In this document: piece after piece, positions 45,265-56,047 of the stretch | How the letters are laid out: each line of letters opens with the position of its first letter | Position numbering within the stretch: position 1 is the first letter of the stretch | From: Pseudomonas sp. KU26590 | Lineage (GTDB): Bacteria; Pseudomonadota; Gammaproteobacteria; Pseudomonadales; Pseudomonadaceae | Assembly: GCF_026153515.1 (NCBI RefSeq) | Contig: NZ_CP110644.1 | Span: forward strand, 594,501-658,500 | Direction: 5' to 3' | Length of the DNA stretch: 64,000 bases | Notes under the pieces: generated by a model | Database searches by the model: none | What the model was told of the DNA's origin: nothing | What the model saw: only the letters and a program-made list of their open reading frames with translations | Program-made: the position numbers and the translations under genes

Positions 45265-46580
45265 AACCCCCGGTGTCCGGTTCTTCGCCTGTACCGAGCG
45301 GTCGCCTTTCAAGACTGATGCGCTTCGGCGGCCTGGCCACGGGCGTTGCGGGTGCGGTGCTGACTGAAGGTGCGCGGCAATGGGCGCAGGGTAAACGACC
45401 CTCGCTCAGTGATTTGTTGCTGACGCCAGGCAATGTGCACCGGGTAACCGAGCAGTTGTCGCAACTGCGCGGTGCCGCCATGAAAGTGGGTCAGCTGTTG
45501 TCGATGGACGCCGGTGATCTGTTGCCGCCAGAGCTTAGTGAGGTCCTTTCGCGTCTGCGCTCTGAAGCGAGTCCGATGCCCATGAGCCAATTGGTGATGG
45601 TCCTCAACGAGGCCTGGGGCAAAGGCTGGGAAACGCGCTTTGAGCGTTTCTCCTTCGCACCGCTGGCGGCCGCGTCTATCGGCCAGGTGCATGAGGCCGT
45701 CAGCAAGGACGGTCAACGTCTGGCGATCAAGGTCCAGTATCCCGGCGTGCGCGAGAGCATCGCCAGTGATGTGGACAACGTGGCGACGTTGTTGCGCATG
45801 TCGGGCCTGCTACCAAAGGAAATGGACGTGAAACCGTTGCTCGACGAGGGCAAGCGTCAATTGCAGGATGAAGCCGACTACCTGCAGGAGGCCGAGCATT
45901 TGCGCGCTTTCGGGGAGTTGTTGGCCGACAGTAGCGACTTTCTGGTGCCCGATGCCCATGGGCAGTGGAGTACATCAAATATTCTGGTCATGTCGTTTGC
46001 CGATGGCGTTGCCGTGGAGTCGCTGGAGCAGGCTTCTCAGCCAGTGCGTGACCGGATCATCACGTTGCTGTTTGGCCTGTTACTGCGCGAGGTTTTCGAG
46101 TTTGGTCGCGTGCAGACCGATCCAAACTTTGCCAACTATCGCTACCAGCAGGATACCGGCCGGTTGGTGCTGCTCGACTTCGGCGCCACACGACTGTATG
46201 CACCGGACACCGCCCAGGCCTATCGCCGTTTACTTAATGCGGGACTGCGCGCAGACAGGACGACACTGGAGAAAGAGGCGCTTGAGGTGGGTTATTTTCA
46301 GGGTGAAAACCTGCCGCGTCATCGCGAGATTTTGATCGACCTGATCATCAAGGCCTGCGAGCCGTTGCGGTATGACGGCGCTTACGATTTCGGCACGTCC
46401 GATCTGGCGTTGCAGCTGCGCGATGCCGGGTGGCAGTTGGGGACTGACCGGGATTTCTGGCACACACCGCCGGTCGATGTGCTGTTCCTGCATCGTAAGG
46501 TCGCCGGGCTTTATCTGTTGGCGGCGAAATTGAAGGCCCGGGTGGATGTTCGAACCGTGTTCGAGCCTTACCTCCTGTAA
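45261..46580 (+). CDS. ABC1/UbiB-family atypical kinase
   Basis: A 439-residue protein of the ABC1/AarF/UbiB family, which act as atypical ATPases/kinases in quinone or lipid biology. The diagnostic KxGQ motif is KVGQ (75-78). The Ala-rich nucleotide loop reads AAASIGQVH, the VAIK-type lysine is in LAIKVQYP, the catalytic loop QTDPNFANYRY replaces HADPHPGN, and LLDFGATR carries the metal Asp. It lacks the UbiB C-terminal helices, so it is a paralogue, not the ubiquinone gene itself. Coupled by ATGA to the upstream DUF3429 gene. Confidence 0.85.
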   Translation: MKPPVSGSSPVPSGRLSRLMRFGGLATGVAGAVLTEGARQWAQGKRPSLSDLLLTPGNVHRVTEQLSQLRGAAMKVGQLLSMDAGDLLPPELSEVLSRLRSEASPMPMSQLVMVLNEAWGKGWETRFERFSFAPLAAASIGQVHEAVSKDGQRLAIKVQYPGVRESIASDVDNVATLLRMSGLLPKEMDVKPLLDEGKRQLQDEADYLQEAEHLRAFGELLADSSDFLVPDAHGQWSTSNILVMSFADGVAVESLEQASQPVRDRIITLLFGLLLREVFEFGRVQTDPNFANYRYQQDTGRLVLLDFGATRLYAPDTAQAYRRLLNAGLRADRTTLEKEALEVGYFQGENLPRHREILIDLIIKACEPLRYDGAYDFGTSDLALQLRDAGWQLGTDRDFWHTPPVDVLFLHRKVAGLYLLAAKLKARVDVRTVFEPYLL

Positions 46581-46591
46581 GCGGCAGACAA

Positions 46592-46620
46592 AAAAACACC
46601 CCGACCTGCGGGGTGTTTTT
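46592..46620. terminator. bidirectional rho-independent terminator
   Basis: The stem (AAAAACACCCCG paired with CGGGGTGTTTTT across a short loop) carries T-runs on both strands. It lies between the convergent kinase-like gene and ilvD and serves both. Confidence 0.9.
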
Positions 46621-46636
46621 CAGTACGCGCTGATGC

Positions 46637-48484
46637 TTACGGCATCAGCTTGTCGAGCATCGCCTTGTCACGCACGGCACCCTTGTCGGCGCTGGTCGCC
46701 AGCAACGCATACGCCTTCAGCGCGGTGGTCACCTTGCGAGGGCGCGACTCGACCGGCTTCCAGCCTTTGTTGTCCTGCTCGGCGCGGCGTGCGGCCATTT
46801 CTGCGTCGTCGATCATCAGATTGATCGAGCGATTCGGAATGTCGATCAGCACTTTGTCGCCGTCACGAACCAAGCCGATCGCACCGCCGGCTGCGGCTTC
46901 AGGAGAAGCGTGGCCGATGGACAGGCCCGAGGTCCCGCCGGAAAAACGCCCGTCGGTCAGCAGCGCACAGTCTTTGCCCAGACCTTTGGATTTCAGGTAC
47001 GACGTCGGGTACAGCATTTCCTGCATGCCCGGGCCACCTTTCGGGCCTTCGTAACGGATGATCACGATGTCGCCGGCCTTCACCTCGTCCGCCAGAATGC
47101 CGCGTACGGCGCTGTCCTGGCTTTCGAAAATCTTGGCGTTGCCTTCGAACACGTGAATCGACTCGTCCACGCCTGCGGTTTTCACCACGCAGCCGTCCAC
47201 TGCGATGTTTCCGTAGAGCACGGCCAGGCCGCCTTCTTGGGAGTAGGCGTGCTCGACGCTACGGATGCAGCCGTTCTCGCGGTCGTCGTCCAGGGTTTCC
47301 CAACGGGTCGACTGGCTGAAGGCCGTCTGGGTCGGAATACCGGCAGGGCCCGCTTTGAAGAAGTGATGCACGGCTTCGTCGTCAGTCTGGGTGATGTCCC
47401 ACTTGGCGATGGCTGCTTCCATGGATTTGCTGTGCACGGTCGGCAAGTCGGTATGCAGCAGGCCGCCACGGGCCAGCGAGCCCAGAATGCTGAAGATACC
47501 GCCTGCGCGGTGGACGTCTTCCATGTGGTACTTCTGGATGTTCGGCGCGACCTTGCACAGCTGTGGTACGCGGCGCGACAACCGATCGATGTCGCGCAGG
47601 TCGAACGGAATCTCCGCTTCTTGGGCAGCGGCCAGCAAATGCAGGATGGTGTTGGTCGAACCGCCCATGGCGATGTCGAGGGTCATCGCGTTCTCAAACG
47701 CCTTGAAGTTGGCGATGTTGCGTGGCAGCACCGAGTCGTCGTTGTCTTTGTAGTAGGTTTTGCACAGGTCGACGATGGTGCGGCCGGCCTGCAGGAACAG
47801 CTGTTCGCGGTCGGAGTGAGTCGCCAGCGTGGAACCGTTACCCGGCAGCGCAAGGCCCAGGGCTTCAACCAGGCAGTTCATCGAGTTGGCGGTGAACATG
47901 CCGGAGCACGAACCGCACGTCGGACAAGCGCTGCGCTCGTACTCGGCGACTTTCTCGTCGGATGCGGTCGGGTCGGCGGCAATGACCATGGCGTCGACCA
48001 AATCCAGGCCGTGGCTGGCGAGCTTGGTCTTGCCGGCTTCCATCGGGCCGCCGGAAACGAAGATCACCGGGATGTTCAGGCGCAATGCAGCCATGAGCAT
48101 GCCGGGGGTGATCTTGTCGCAGTTGGAGATGCAGACGATGGCATCGGCGCAGTGGGCGTTGACCATGTACTCGACCGAGTCGGCGATGATCTCGCGGCTG
48201 GGCAGCGAATACAGCATGCCGTCATGGCCCATGGCGATGCCGTCATCCACCGCGATGGTGTTGAATTCCTTGGCGACGCCACCTGCTCTTTCGATCTCGC
48301 GCGCCACCAGCTGACCCAGGTCCTTCAAATGGACATGGCCCGGCACGAACTGGGTGAACGAGTTGGCGATGGCGATGATCGGCTTTTTGAAATCGTCGTC
48401 CTTCATGCCCGTGGCACGCCACAAAGCGCGCGCGCCGGCCATGTTGCGGCCGTGGGTGGACGTTTTCGAACGGTAATCAGGCAT
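46637..48484 (-). CDS. ilvD: dihydroxy-acid dehydratase
   Basis: Iron-sulfur enzyme of branched-chain amino acid synthesis, forming 2-oxo acids from dihydroxy acids. 615 residues, the E. coli-type length. Landmarks: [16 protein letters not shown], the cluster cysteine segment [12 protein letters not shown] (about 119-130), [19 protein letters not shown] (cluster region near 192-210), [15 protein letters not shown]. Single gene with a bidirectional terminator downstream. The large opposite-strand frame is a codon-bias shadow. Confidence 0.97.
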   Translation of the reverse strand: MPDYRSKTSTHGRNMAGARALWRATGMKDDDFKKPIIAIANSFTQFVPGHVHLKDLGQLVAREIERAGGVAKEFNTIAVDDGIAMGHDGMLYSLPSREIIADSVEYMVNAHCADAIVCISNCDKITPGMLMAALRLNIPVIFVSGGPMEAGKTKLASHGLDLVDAMVIAADPTASDEKVAEYERSACPTCGSCSGMFTANSMNCLVEALGLALPGNGSTLATHSDREQLFLQAGRTIVDLCKTYYKDNDDSVLPRNIANFKAFENAMTLDIAMGGSTNTILHLLAAAQEAEIPFDLRDIDRLSRRVPQLCKVAPNIQKYHMEDVHRAGGIFSILGSLARGGLLHTDLPTVHSKSMEAAIAKWDITQTDDEAVHHFFKAGPAGIPTQTAFSQSTRWETLDDDRENGCIRSVEHAYSQEGGLAVLYGNIAVDGCVVKTAGVDESIHVFEGNAKIFESQDSAVRGILADEVKAGDIVIIRYEGPKGGPGMQEMLYPTSYLKSKGLGKDCALLTDGRFSGGTSGLSIGHASPEAAAGGAIGLVRDGDKVLIDIPNRSINLMIDDAEMAARRAEQDNKGWKPVESRPRKVTTALKAYALLATSADKGAVRDKAMLDKLMP

Positions 48485-48753
48485 TGGAACACTCCGGCTA
48501 ATCGGCTGAATGAGGAAGGGAGTGAGCTTCTAGTGACGTCGTGTGCAAAAGGCAGTGACCGGATGCAGCGAAGAAACCGAACGATACGGGATCACCGTAC
48601 GCCCAGCCTGAGCTCATAAACCCGCCGGGGATGACTGGCGATGAATAGCGCTGATTCTACACCTGTGAGGGCGGGAGGGAATGGTGGGAAGACGCGAGGG
48701 TATGATCCCTGTCATGAGGCACCGACCTTCTCCCGCCAAACTGCAATAGGACA

Positions 48754-49215
48754 TCAAACCCATATAGCGTCCCAGAGCGGGTAATCGTGGATACGGGTCA
48801 CAAGCCCTGCTCTTATCGGATTCGCAACGATGTAACGCGCAATCGCTTGCAAATCCTCCTCCTTTCTAACCGCTCGATCGTGATAACCCTTCTGCCATAG
48901 TCGATGGCTACCTGCACTCAGCTCGTTGAATGCCCGCACTGTTCTTGACTTGGTTTTACACATCAAGACAGGTAGATGAGCGTTCTGAAGTTCAACCAAC
49001 CAATGAAAGTGGTCTGGCATGACGACCCACGCCAACGATTTCGCGGCGCCTTCTTCCTCTGCTTGGCGAAACGCGTTTACCAGTAGACGCCCCATTTGCC
49101 AGTCGCTGAAGTAAGGCGCGCGCCCTCGTGTCACGCTGGTTAGGAGATAAATTTGGCCGCTTTCGGAAAACCGTCCCAAGCGTAAGCGATGCGTTCCATT
49201 GGATATCTCAGCCAC
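48754..49215 (-). CDS. REP-associated tyrosine transposase (RAYT)
   Basis: Y1-type transposase (Transposase_17/IS200-like) that mobilises REP elements as single strands. 153 residues from GTG 49215, which has GAGG eight bases upstream. LRLGRFSESGQIYLLTSVT begins the domain, the metal-binding HUH-type motif is MPDHFHWLVE (His69, His71), and the predicted nucleophile is Tyr128 in ARYIVANPIRAG. The frame continues upstream through the adjacent REP, which is not protein coding. A matching REP pair stands 89-221 bp upstream; I see none downstream. Confidence 0.9.
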   Translation of the reverse strand: MAEISNGTHRLRLGRFSESGQIYLLTSVTRGRAPYFSDWQMGRLLVNAFRQAEEEGAAKSLAWVVMPDHFHWLVELQNAHLPVLMCKTKSRTVRAFNELSAGSHRLWQKGYHDRAVRKEEDLQAIARYIVANPIRAGLVTRIHDYPLWDAIWV

Positions 49216-49303
49216 CCACTCGTCCTCACTTATTGAAGTGAGAGACGTTAGCGGCTTGAGGATCGTATCAGCGCGAAATTGTGTGACAGAAGATCGCGGA
49301 ATT

Positions 49304-49436
49304 GTAGGAGCGTGGCTTGTCCCGCGATCTGTTGCGAAGCGACAGCAACCCTGCGAATGCATTTAACCAGGCACACCACAGGCGTCTGGTTTTACTGCCG
49401 GTTCCCGGCAGATCGCGGGACAAGCCACGCTCCTAC
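49304..49436. repeat. REP pair (BIME) next to the RAYT gene
   Basis: A forward REP (49304-49330, GTAGGAGCGTGGCTTGTCCC...) and its inverse (49411-49436) enclose 80 bp. The same REP pair, with nearly the same spacing, is part of each 320-bp repeat at 223-354 and 543-674. Spacer sequences differ from those copies. Confidence 0.9.
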
Positions 49437-49475
49437 AGGTTCTGCAGATTGCCCGTAGGAGTGTGCGGCATGTTA

Positions 49476-49515
49476 CAGCTATCAGCTATCAGCTATCAGC
49501 TATCAGCTATCAGCT
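49476..49515. repeat. heptanucleotide microsatellite at the rlmI stop
   Basis: Five perfect CTATCAG units run from 49479 to 49513, flanked by partial units. On the minus strand each unit contains TGA and TAG. The rlmI stop codon (49510-49512) lies in the first unit reached, so copy-number change would alter only untranslated sequence. Confidence 0.92.
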
Positions 49516-50706
49516 GTTCGGCAACAACCGGCAGGTGATGCTTTTGATGTAGCGCGTTTCGGGGATGGCCGGGTGGACCGGGTGGTCCGGGCCCTGGCCG
49601 CCGCGCTCGAGCAGCTGGATGTTGCGGTCCAGGTGGCGGGCGCTGGTGAGGAGGATGTTCTGAAGGTCGTCCTCCGGCAGGTGCATCGAGCAGGAAGCGC
49701 TGACCAGAATGCCGTCCTTGCTGAGCAGGCGCATGGCTTGCTCGTTCAGGCGGCGGTAGGCGCCTTCACCGTTCTTCATGTCTTTCTTGCGTTTGATGAA
49801 CGCAGGCGGGTCGGCGATGATCACGTCGAAACGCTCTTCAGCCGCTTTCAGCTCCTTCAGCGCTTCAAACACGTCGCCTTCGATGCAGGTGACCTTTTCC
49901 GCGAAGCCATTCAGTGCCGCGTTACGCTCCACTCCGTCCAGCGCGAAGGAGGACGCATCCACACAGAACACCTCGCTGGCGCCGAAAGCACCGGCCTGGA
50001 TGCCCCAACCGCCGATGTAACTGAACAGGTCCAGCACGCGCTTGCCCTTGACATACGGCGCCAGGCGCGCGCGGTTCATGCGGTGGTCGTAGAACCAGCC
50101 GGTCTTCTGGCCTTCCATCACCGGCGCTTCGAACTTCACGCCGTTTTCTTCCAGCGCGACCCACTCGGGCACCAGGCCGAACGCGGTTTCAACGTAGCGG
50201 TTCAAGCCCTCGGCGTCGCGCGCGGCGGAGTCATTCTTGAGCAAAATGCCGCTCGGCTTGATCACTTGGATCAGCGCAGCGAGCACGTCGTCCTTGAGCT
50301 GCTCCATGGCGGCTGACGCCAGCTGCACCACCAGGATGTCGCCGAAGCGATCCACCACCAGACCCGGCAGCAGGTCGGAGTCGCCGTAGACCAGGCGATA
50401 GAACGGCTTGTCGAACAGACGCTCGCGCAGCGACAGGCAGACATTCAAACGATGAACGAGCAGCGACTTGTCCAGTGGCAGCTTGACGTCGCGGGACAGC
50501 AAACGCGCGCAGATCAGGTTTTGCGGGCTCATCGCGACGATGCCCAGCGGCTTGCCGCCCGCAGCTTCGAGAATGGCTTGAGCGCCCGGAGCAAAGCCGT
50601 TGAGCGGGGTGGCAGCGACGTCGATTTCGTTGCTGTAGACCCACAAATGACCGTTGCGCAAACGGCGATCGGCGTTGGGCTTGAGGCGCAAGCTAGGCAG
50701 GGACAT
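49510..50706 (-). CDS. rlmI: 23S rRNA (cytosine-1962-C5)-methyltransferase RlmI
   Basis: SAM-dependent rRNA methyltransferase of 398 residues. An N-terminal PUA domain (about 1-75: LRLKPNADRRLRNGHLWVYSNEI) and an EEHEE domain precede the Rossmann domain with VLDLFSYIGGWGIQAG (motif I), VDASSFALDG and the catalytic IADPPAFIK, then SASCSMHL with the conserved Cys. ATG 50706 has GGAG seven bases upstream; 41 open codons before it do not resemble the family. Confidence 0.92.
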   Translation of the reverse strand: MSLPSLRLKPNADRRLRNGHLWVYSNEIDVAATPLNGFAPGAQAILEAAGGKPLGIVAMSPQNLICARLLSRDVKLPLDKSLLVHRLNVCLSLRERLFDKPFYRLVYGDSDLLPGLVVDRFGDILVVQLASAAMEQLKDDVLAALIQVIKPSGILLKNDSAARDAEGLNRYVETAFGLVPEWVALEENGVKFEAPVMEGQKTGWFYDHRMNRARLAPYVKGKRVLDLFSYIGGWGIQAGAFGASEVFCVDASSFALDGVERNAALNGFAEKVTCIEGDVFEALKELKAAEERFDVIIADPPAFIKRKKDMKNGEGAYRRLNEQAMRLLSKDGILVSASCSMHLPEDDLQNILLTSARHLDRNIQLLERGGQGPDHPVHPAIPETRYIKSITCRLLPNS

Positions 50707-50874
50707 GACGTCGCTCCGGAAAAAAGAGCGGGAGTATAGCGCGTGACCGCTGCTGGCGGGCGCGCCGTGCTCGATTACCGCCTGGCTGTCCGTCGGATCC
50801 GTTGAATCGTCACACAGTTGTTGATGCATGGGCGCGAGGGGTTAGAATCGAGCCCTTACCCCGAGTGCGAAGTT

Positions 50875-51741
50875 ATGTCCCAAGAGCTTACGTCCGAGCA
50901 GATCCAGCAGGCGTTACAAGGCATCAGCGTTCCGCCCCAGCCGCAAATCATGGTGGATTTGCAGATGGAGCAGTACATGCCCGACCCTGACCTGGGTGCC
51001 ATCGCCCGGTTGATCGCCCAGGATCCGGGGCTCTCCGGCGCGCTGCTGAAAATCGTCAACTCCAGCCATTACGGACTGACCAACAAAATCGCTTCAATTC
51101 AACGGGCGGTGAATCTGCTCGGCAGTCGCTCGGTCATCAACCTGATCAACGCGCAGTCGATCAAGGGCGAGATGAGCGACGAAACCATCGTCGTGCTCAA
51201 CCGTTTCTGGGACACCGCGCAAGACGTGGCGATGACCAGTCTGACGATCGCCAAGCGCATCGGCTCGCAAACAGTCGACGAATCCTACGCGCTGGGTCTG
51301 TTTCATGACTGTGGCGTGCCGCTGATGATCAAGCGGTTCCCCGATTACATGAGCGTGCTCGAAGAAGCCTATTCCAACGCCACCGCCGAGTGCCGGGTGG
51401 TCGACACCGAGAACAGGCTGCTGAACACCAATCACGCCGTTGTCGGTTATTTCACCGCCAAGTCCTGGCGTTTGCCTGAACATGTCAGCAATGCGATCGC
51501 CAATCACCACAATGCGCTGGCGATTTTTCAGGACGATTCGGGTCGCAATGCACCTCTGAAAAACATGCTGGCCATCTTGAAAATGGCCGAGCACGTCTGC
51601 GAGTCCCACCGGGTCCTTGGCAACGAGCCCGTCGACCACGAGTGGAACAGCATTGGTCATCTGGTCCTCGACTACGTCGGTTTGTCCGGCTACGACTTCG
51701 AAAACCTCAAAGAAAGCATTCGTGAGCTGAGCGCGCACTGA
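50875..51741 (+). CDS. HDOD-domain signalling protein
   Basis: A 288-residue protein made almost wholly of one HDOD domain: VPPQPQIMVDLQMEQYMPDPDLGAIARLIAQDPGLSGALLKIVNSSHYG, IQRAVNLLGSRSVINLI, and LFHDCGVPLM. HDOD proteins lack intact HD catalytic residues and act as adaptors in signalling and stress responses; partners are unknown. ATG 50875 (MSQELTSEQ) is chosen over an upstream start whose sequence overlaps the rlmI promoter region. It is 38 bp upstream of mutM and may share its transcript. Confidence 0.85.
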   Translation: MSQELTSEQIQQALQGISVPPQPQIMVDLQMEQYMPDPDLGAIARLIAQDPGLSGALLKIVNSSHYGLTNKIASIQRAVNLLGSRSVINLINAQSIKGEMSDETIVVLNRFWDTAQDVAMTSLTIAKRIGSQTVDESYALGLFHDCGVPLMIKRFPDYMSVLEEAYSNATAECRVVDTENRLLNTNHAVVGYFTAKSWRLPEHVSNAIANHHNALAIFQDDSGRNAPLKNMLAILKMAEHVCESHRVLGNEPVDHEWNSIGHLVLDYVGLSGYDFENLKESIRELSAH

Positions 51742-51779
51742 CCCTGCCCGCCTGACCTCGCCCTTCATAGAGCTGCCGC

Positions 51780-52592
51780 ATGCCTGAGTTACCTGAAGTC
51801 GAAACCACCCGCCGGGGCATCGCGCCGCATCTGGTGGGCCAGCGCGTCAGCCGGGTGATCGTGCGTGATCGTCGCCTGCGCTGGCCAATCCCCGAAGACC
51901 TCGACGTGCGCTTGTCGGGGCAGAAAATCATGGCCGTCGAGCGTCGTGCCAAGTACCTGCTGATCCAGGCGGAGGTCGGCACCTTGATCAGCCACCTCGG
52001 CATGTCGGGCAATCTGCGCCTGGTGGACGCCGGTTTGCCGCCGCTCAAGCACGAGCACGTCGACATCGAACTCGAGTCCGGCCTGGCCTTGCGCTACACC
52101 GACCCTCGGCGTTTCGGCGCCATGCTTTGGAGCCTTGATCCGCTCAACCACGAATTGCTCGCGCGACTCGGGCCGGAACCGCTGACGGACGTGTTCGATG
52201 GTCTGCGGCTGTTAGAGCTGTCGCGCGGCCGGGCGATGGCGGTCAAGCCGTTCATCATGGACAACGCGATCGTCGTGGGCGTCGGCAATATCTATGCGAC
52301 CGAAGCACTGTTCGCCGCCGGCATTGATCCGCGCCGCGCCGCCGGGAGCGTTTCCAAGGCACGCTATATAAAGCTGGCGATTGAAATCAAACGCATCCTG
52401 GCCGCAGCCATCGAGCGGGGCGGTACGACGTTGCGTGACTTCATCGGCGGGGACGGCCAGCCCGGCTACTTCCAGCAGGAGCTGTTCGCCTACGGACGCC
52501 GCGAGCAGCCGTGCAAGGTGTGCGGGACCACGCTGCGAGAAGTGAAGCTGGGGCAGAGGGCGAGCGTTTACTGCTCGAAGTGCCAGAAGTAG
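51780..52592 (+). CDS. mutM: formamidopyrimidine-DNA glycosylase
   Basis: Base-excision repair enzyme removing 8-oxoguanine and nicking the strand. 270 residues starting [13 protein letters not shown]: Pro2 is the Schiff-base nucleophile and Glu3 the catalytic acid. The loop GMSGNLRL, the conserved [18 protein letters not shown] block and the H2TH domain follow. The C-terminal zinc finger is CKVCGT...YCSKCQK. All catalytic residues are present. Confidence 0.97.
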   Translation: MPELPEVETTRRGIAPHLVGQRVSRVIVRDRRLRWPIPEDLDVRLSGQKIMAVERRAKYLLIQAEVGTLISHLGMSGNLRLVDAGLPPLKHEHVDIELESGLALRYTDPRRFGAMLWSLDPLNHELLARLGPEPLTDVFDGLRLLELSRGRAMAVKPFIMDNAIVVGVGNIYATEALFAAGIDPRRAAGSVSKARYIKLAIEIKRILAAAIERGGTTLRDFIGGDGQPGYFQQELFAYGRREQPCKVCGTTLREVKLGQRASVYCSKCQK

Positions 52593-52773
52593 TTCCCGAC
52601 GGCAGGAAGTAGCGCGGTCGGCCGGAATGACTGACCGCCGCGTGATCCCCAAGGACTATCCGATCCCTCCTACAGGGCGTGTGTCGTCAATGAGACACGC
52701 CGCCCCTTGCGTAAGCCTCTGCCCTGTTTATAGTGAACAGCTTCATATCTGCCTCAGCCTGAAGGACCATGCC

Positions 52774-53109
52774 ATGAGCCCGTTTCGCATGCTTGCTGTC
52801 ACGTTGGCCGTGTTATTCGGCTTGCAATTCACCCCTGCGATGGCTCAGGACGCGACCGGCAGTGGTGATCCCGTCTACGAAATCGAAAGTCCTCCCGCCT
52901 ACGCCATGATCGGCGACCTGCTGATTGCGCGGCCTATTCTCATCGCTGCCACCATCATTGGCGCCGGGTTGTTTGTGGTTTCACTGCCGTTCACCGCTGC
53001 AGGCGGCGGCATTGGCCGCACCGGCAAGGCGCTGGTCGTGGATCCGGGCAAGGCGGCATTCGTCCGCTGCCTGGGTTGCACCGGTGACGGCTACGGCAAG
53101 CAGGACTGA
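52774..53109 (+). CDS. small conserved membrane protein
   Basis: A 111-residue protein with a cleavable-looking signal peptide (1-24, ending TPAMAQD). One or two hydrophobic segments follow (about 47-75: [31 protein letters not shown]) and the C-terminus has [10 protein letters not shown] recall similar small Pseudomonas proteins called multidrug transporter without evidence; the function is unknown. ATG 52774 has AAGGA seven bases upstream; 49 open codons before it are not protein-like. The last 19 bp overlap the end of ggt on the other strand. Confidence 0.7.
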   Translation: MSPFRMLAVTLAVLFGLQFTPAMAQDATGSGDPVYEIESPPAYAMIGDLLIARPILIAATIIGAGLFVVSLPFTAAGGGIGRTGKALVVDPGKAAFVRCLGCTGDGYGKQD

Positions 53110-54833
53110 TCGGCGCAGTTGCGCATCAGCTTCAGCGCGCCATCGGGTTTGAAGGTCGTCGAAACGCCAATGCCCCGCGGGTCACTGGCCGCTTCGACCC
53201 GGGCACTGTTCTTGTGCCACAGTAGCACCTGCTGATTGCCAAAATCCTTCGCCGTCTCCTTCAGCGCATAACCGCGCTCGTGCAGGTCAGCCAATTCCTG
53301 CTCTGTAAATGTGCCCGGCTCATACTCGACCACATCCGGCGTGAACTGGTGGTGATAACGCGGCGTCGATGCCCAGCTGGCAATGGGCTGATCGTCCAGG
53401 TACTGCAGCATTGACAGCAGCACCATGCTGGGGATGCGGCTGCCCCCCGAGGTGCCGAAGGCGGCGAGCGATTGCGGACCTTCGATGAAGCTCGGGCTCA
53501 TGCTTGAGATCGGTCGCTTACCCGGCTCAATGGCATTGGCATGCCCACCGGCTGACGCCGAGTTGCCCTGACCTTTGGGGTCGATGGCAAAGTCGTCCAT
53601 CTCATCGTTGAGGATGATCCCGGTGCCGGGCACTGTAAACGCCGAGCCGAACGGCAGATTCAGCGACAGTGTCGCCGTCACGGCGTTGCCTTCGTTGTCC
53701 AGTACGGCGAAATGACTGGTGTTGTCGCCCTCACGCCAGCGCGGTGCGGGCGCCAGGGTGTTGTTGGGCGTGGCGCGGTGGGCGTCGATGCTGGTGGTCA
53801 GTTTGAGCAAGTAGTCGGTGGAAAGGAGTTGAGCCACGGGGGTGGGCACGAAGTCCGGGTCCCCCAGCAACACACGATCACGATAAGCGCGGCGCAGCGC
53901 CTCGATCACAAAGTGCGCCCGCTGGATTTTCCCCGACTCCCGCCACGGCAGCTGTTGCAGCATGAACAGGCTTTGCGCCAGAACAATGCCACCTGCCGAG
54001 GGCGGCGGTGCGCTGATCAGCTCCCGTTGATCGGCCATCTGAACGCGCAAAGGCGTGCGCGTGATGACTTCATATTCCTCGAAATCGTGGTAATTCCAGA
54101 TGCCCCCGGCGCGACGAACGCCACTGACCATCGCCTGCGCCACCAGGCCACTGTAGAACCCTGCGCGGCCGTTGTCGGCAAGGCGCTCCAGCGTCTGTGC
54201 CAGCTCTGGCTGGGTGATGACGTCACCCAGATTCGGCACGTCGTTGTTGCGCAGGAACAGGCGCGCGCTCTCTTTGTTGTTGCGCAACGCGAACAGCCGC
54301 CAACTGGCGCGCTCACGATAAACGCTGTCCACCTTGAAGCCGCGATGGGCGACCCGGATGGCCGGTGCCAGCGAGATCGAAAGCGGCAATCGGCCATACC
54401 GTTGAGCCAGTTCGACCAAGGCAGCGGGCAATCCGGGAATGGCGGCCGCCAGAGGTCCGTTCAGGGACAGGTCTGGCTGGAGGATCCCGTTGCGGTGGAA
54501 CATCTTGGGTTTGGATTTGAGCGGCGCTTTTTCGCGCGCGTCCAGAAACTGATACTGAACGGGGTCGCCGGATTGGCGCAGCAGAAAAAACCCGCCGCCG
54601 CCGAGGCCCGACCCGTAAGGTTCAACGACAGCGAGCGTCGCGCTGATGGCAATGGCGGCATCGAATGCGTTGCCGCCGTCGACCAGGATTTCTTGACCGG
54701 CGGCGGTGGCGATGGAGTGCGGGCTGGCAATGGCGGCCTGATCAGGGTGATCGGGGCTGGCCTGAGCCGAAAAAAAGCACAGCAAAAGCACTGCGCCTGA
54801 CAAAACAGGTATCCGTTCCAGCATAGAGATCAT
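53091..54833 (-). CDS. ggt: gamma-glutamyltransferase
   Basis: Periplasmic N-terminal-nucleophile hydrolase that cleaves glutathione and other gamma-glutamyl compounds, 580 residues. Signal peptide about 1-25 ([16 protein letters not shown]). [13 protein letters not shown] and DAREKAP bind substrate. Autocleavage occurs before the catalytic Thr372 in [10 protein letters not shown]. The small subunit carries [21 protein letters not shown] and [11 protein letters not shown] 54833 is used; a TTG five codons upstream is possible. It overlaps the small membrane protein gene tail to tail by 19 bp. Glutathione breakdown to cysteine fits the sulfur theme of the window. Confidence 0.92.
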   Translation of the reverse strand: MISMLERIPVLSGAVLLLCFFSAQASPDHPDQAAIASPHSIATAAGQEILVDGGNAFDAAIAISATLAVVEPYGSGLGGGGFFLLRQSGDPVQYQFLDAREKAPLKSKPKMFHRNGILQPDLSLNGPLAAAIPGLPAALVELAQRYGRLPLSISLAPAIRVAHRGFKVDSVYRERASWRLFALRNNKESARLFLRNNDVPNLGDVITQPELAQTLERLADNGRAGFYSGLVAQAMVSGVRRAGGIWNYHDFEEYEVITRTPLRVQMADQRELISAPPPSAGGIVLAQSLFMLQQLPWRESGKIQRAHFVIEALRRAYRDRVLLGDPDFVPTPVAQLLSTDYLLKLTTSIDAHRATPNNTLAPAPRWREGDNTSHFAVLDNEGNAVTATLSLNLPFGSAFTVPGTGIILNDEMDDFAIDPKGQGNSASAGGHANAIEPGKRPISSMSPSFIEGPQSLAAFGTSGGSRIPSMVLLSMLQYLDDQPIASWASTPRYHHQFTPDVVEYEPGTFTEQELADLHERGYALKETAKDFGNQQVLLWHKNSARVEAASDPRGIGVSTTFKPDGALKLMRNCADQSCLP

Positions 54834-54913
54834 GCGTATCTCGCTCAATTCAACAGGCGTTATAAGCCAGTGTCTTCGGCGAAAGCACGTATGCCGACAG
54901 GATAGTCGTTTGG

Positions 54914-55198
<285 letters not shown>

Positions 55199-55264
55199 TC
55201 AAAACGAATGCGGCGAATTGTGCCGCATTAGCGATCGGTATGCACCTTACCTCGACGCAAGGCC

Positions 55265-56029
<765 letters not shown>

Positions 56030-56047
56030 TCAGAATTCGCACGCGCA

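Noticed and set aside
46910..48619. 569-codon open frame opposite ilvD
   Set aside because: Shadow of ilvD with low-complexity translation and no family resemblance.
48720..48753. REP on the downstream side of the RAYT gene
   Set aside because: No match to the upstream REP pair is visible here.
49216..49362. 49-codon N-terminal extension of the RAYT
   Set aside because: It reads through the adjacent REP; GTG 49215 has a good ribosome-binding site and family-like start.
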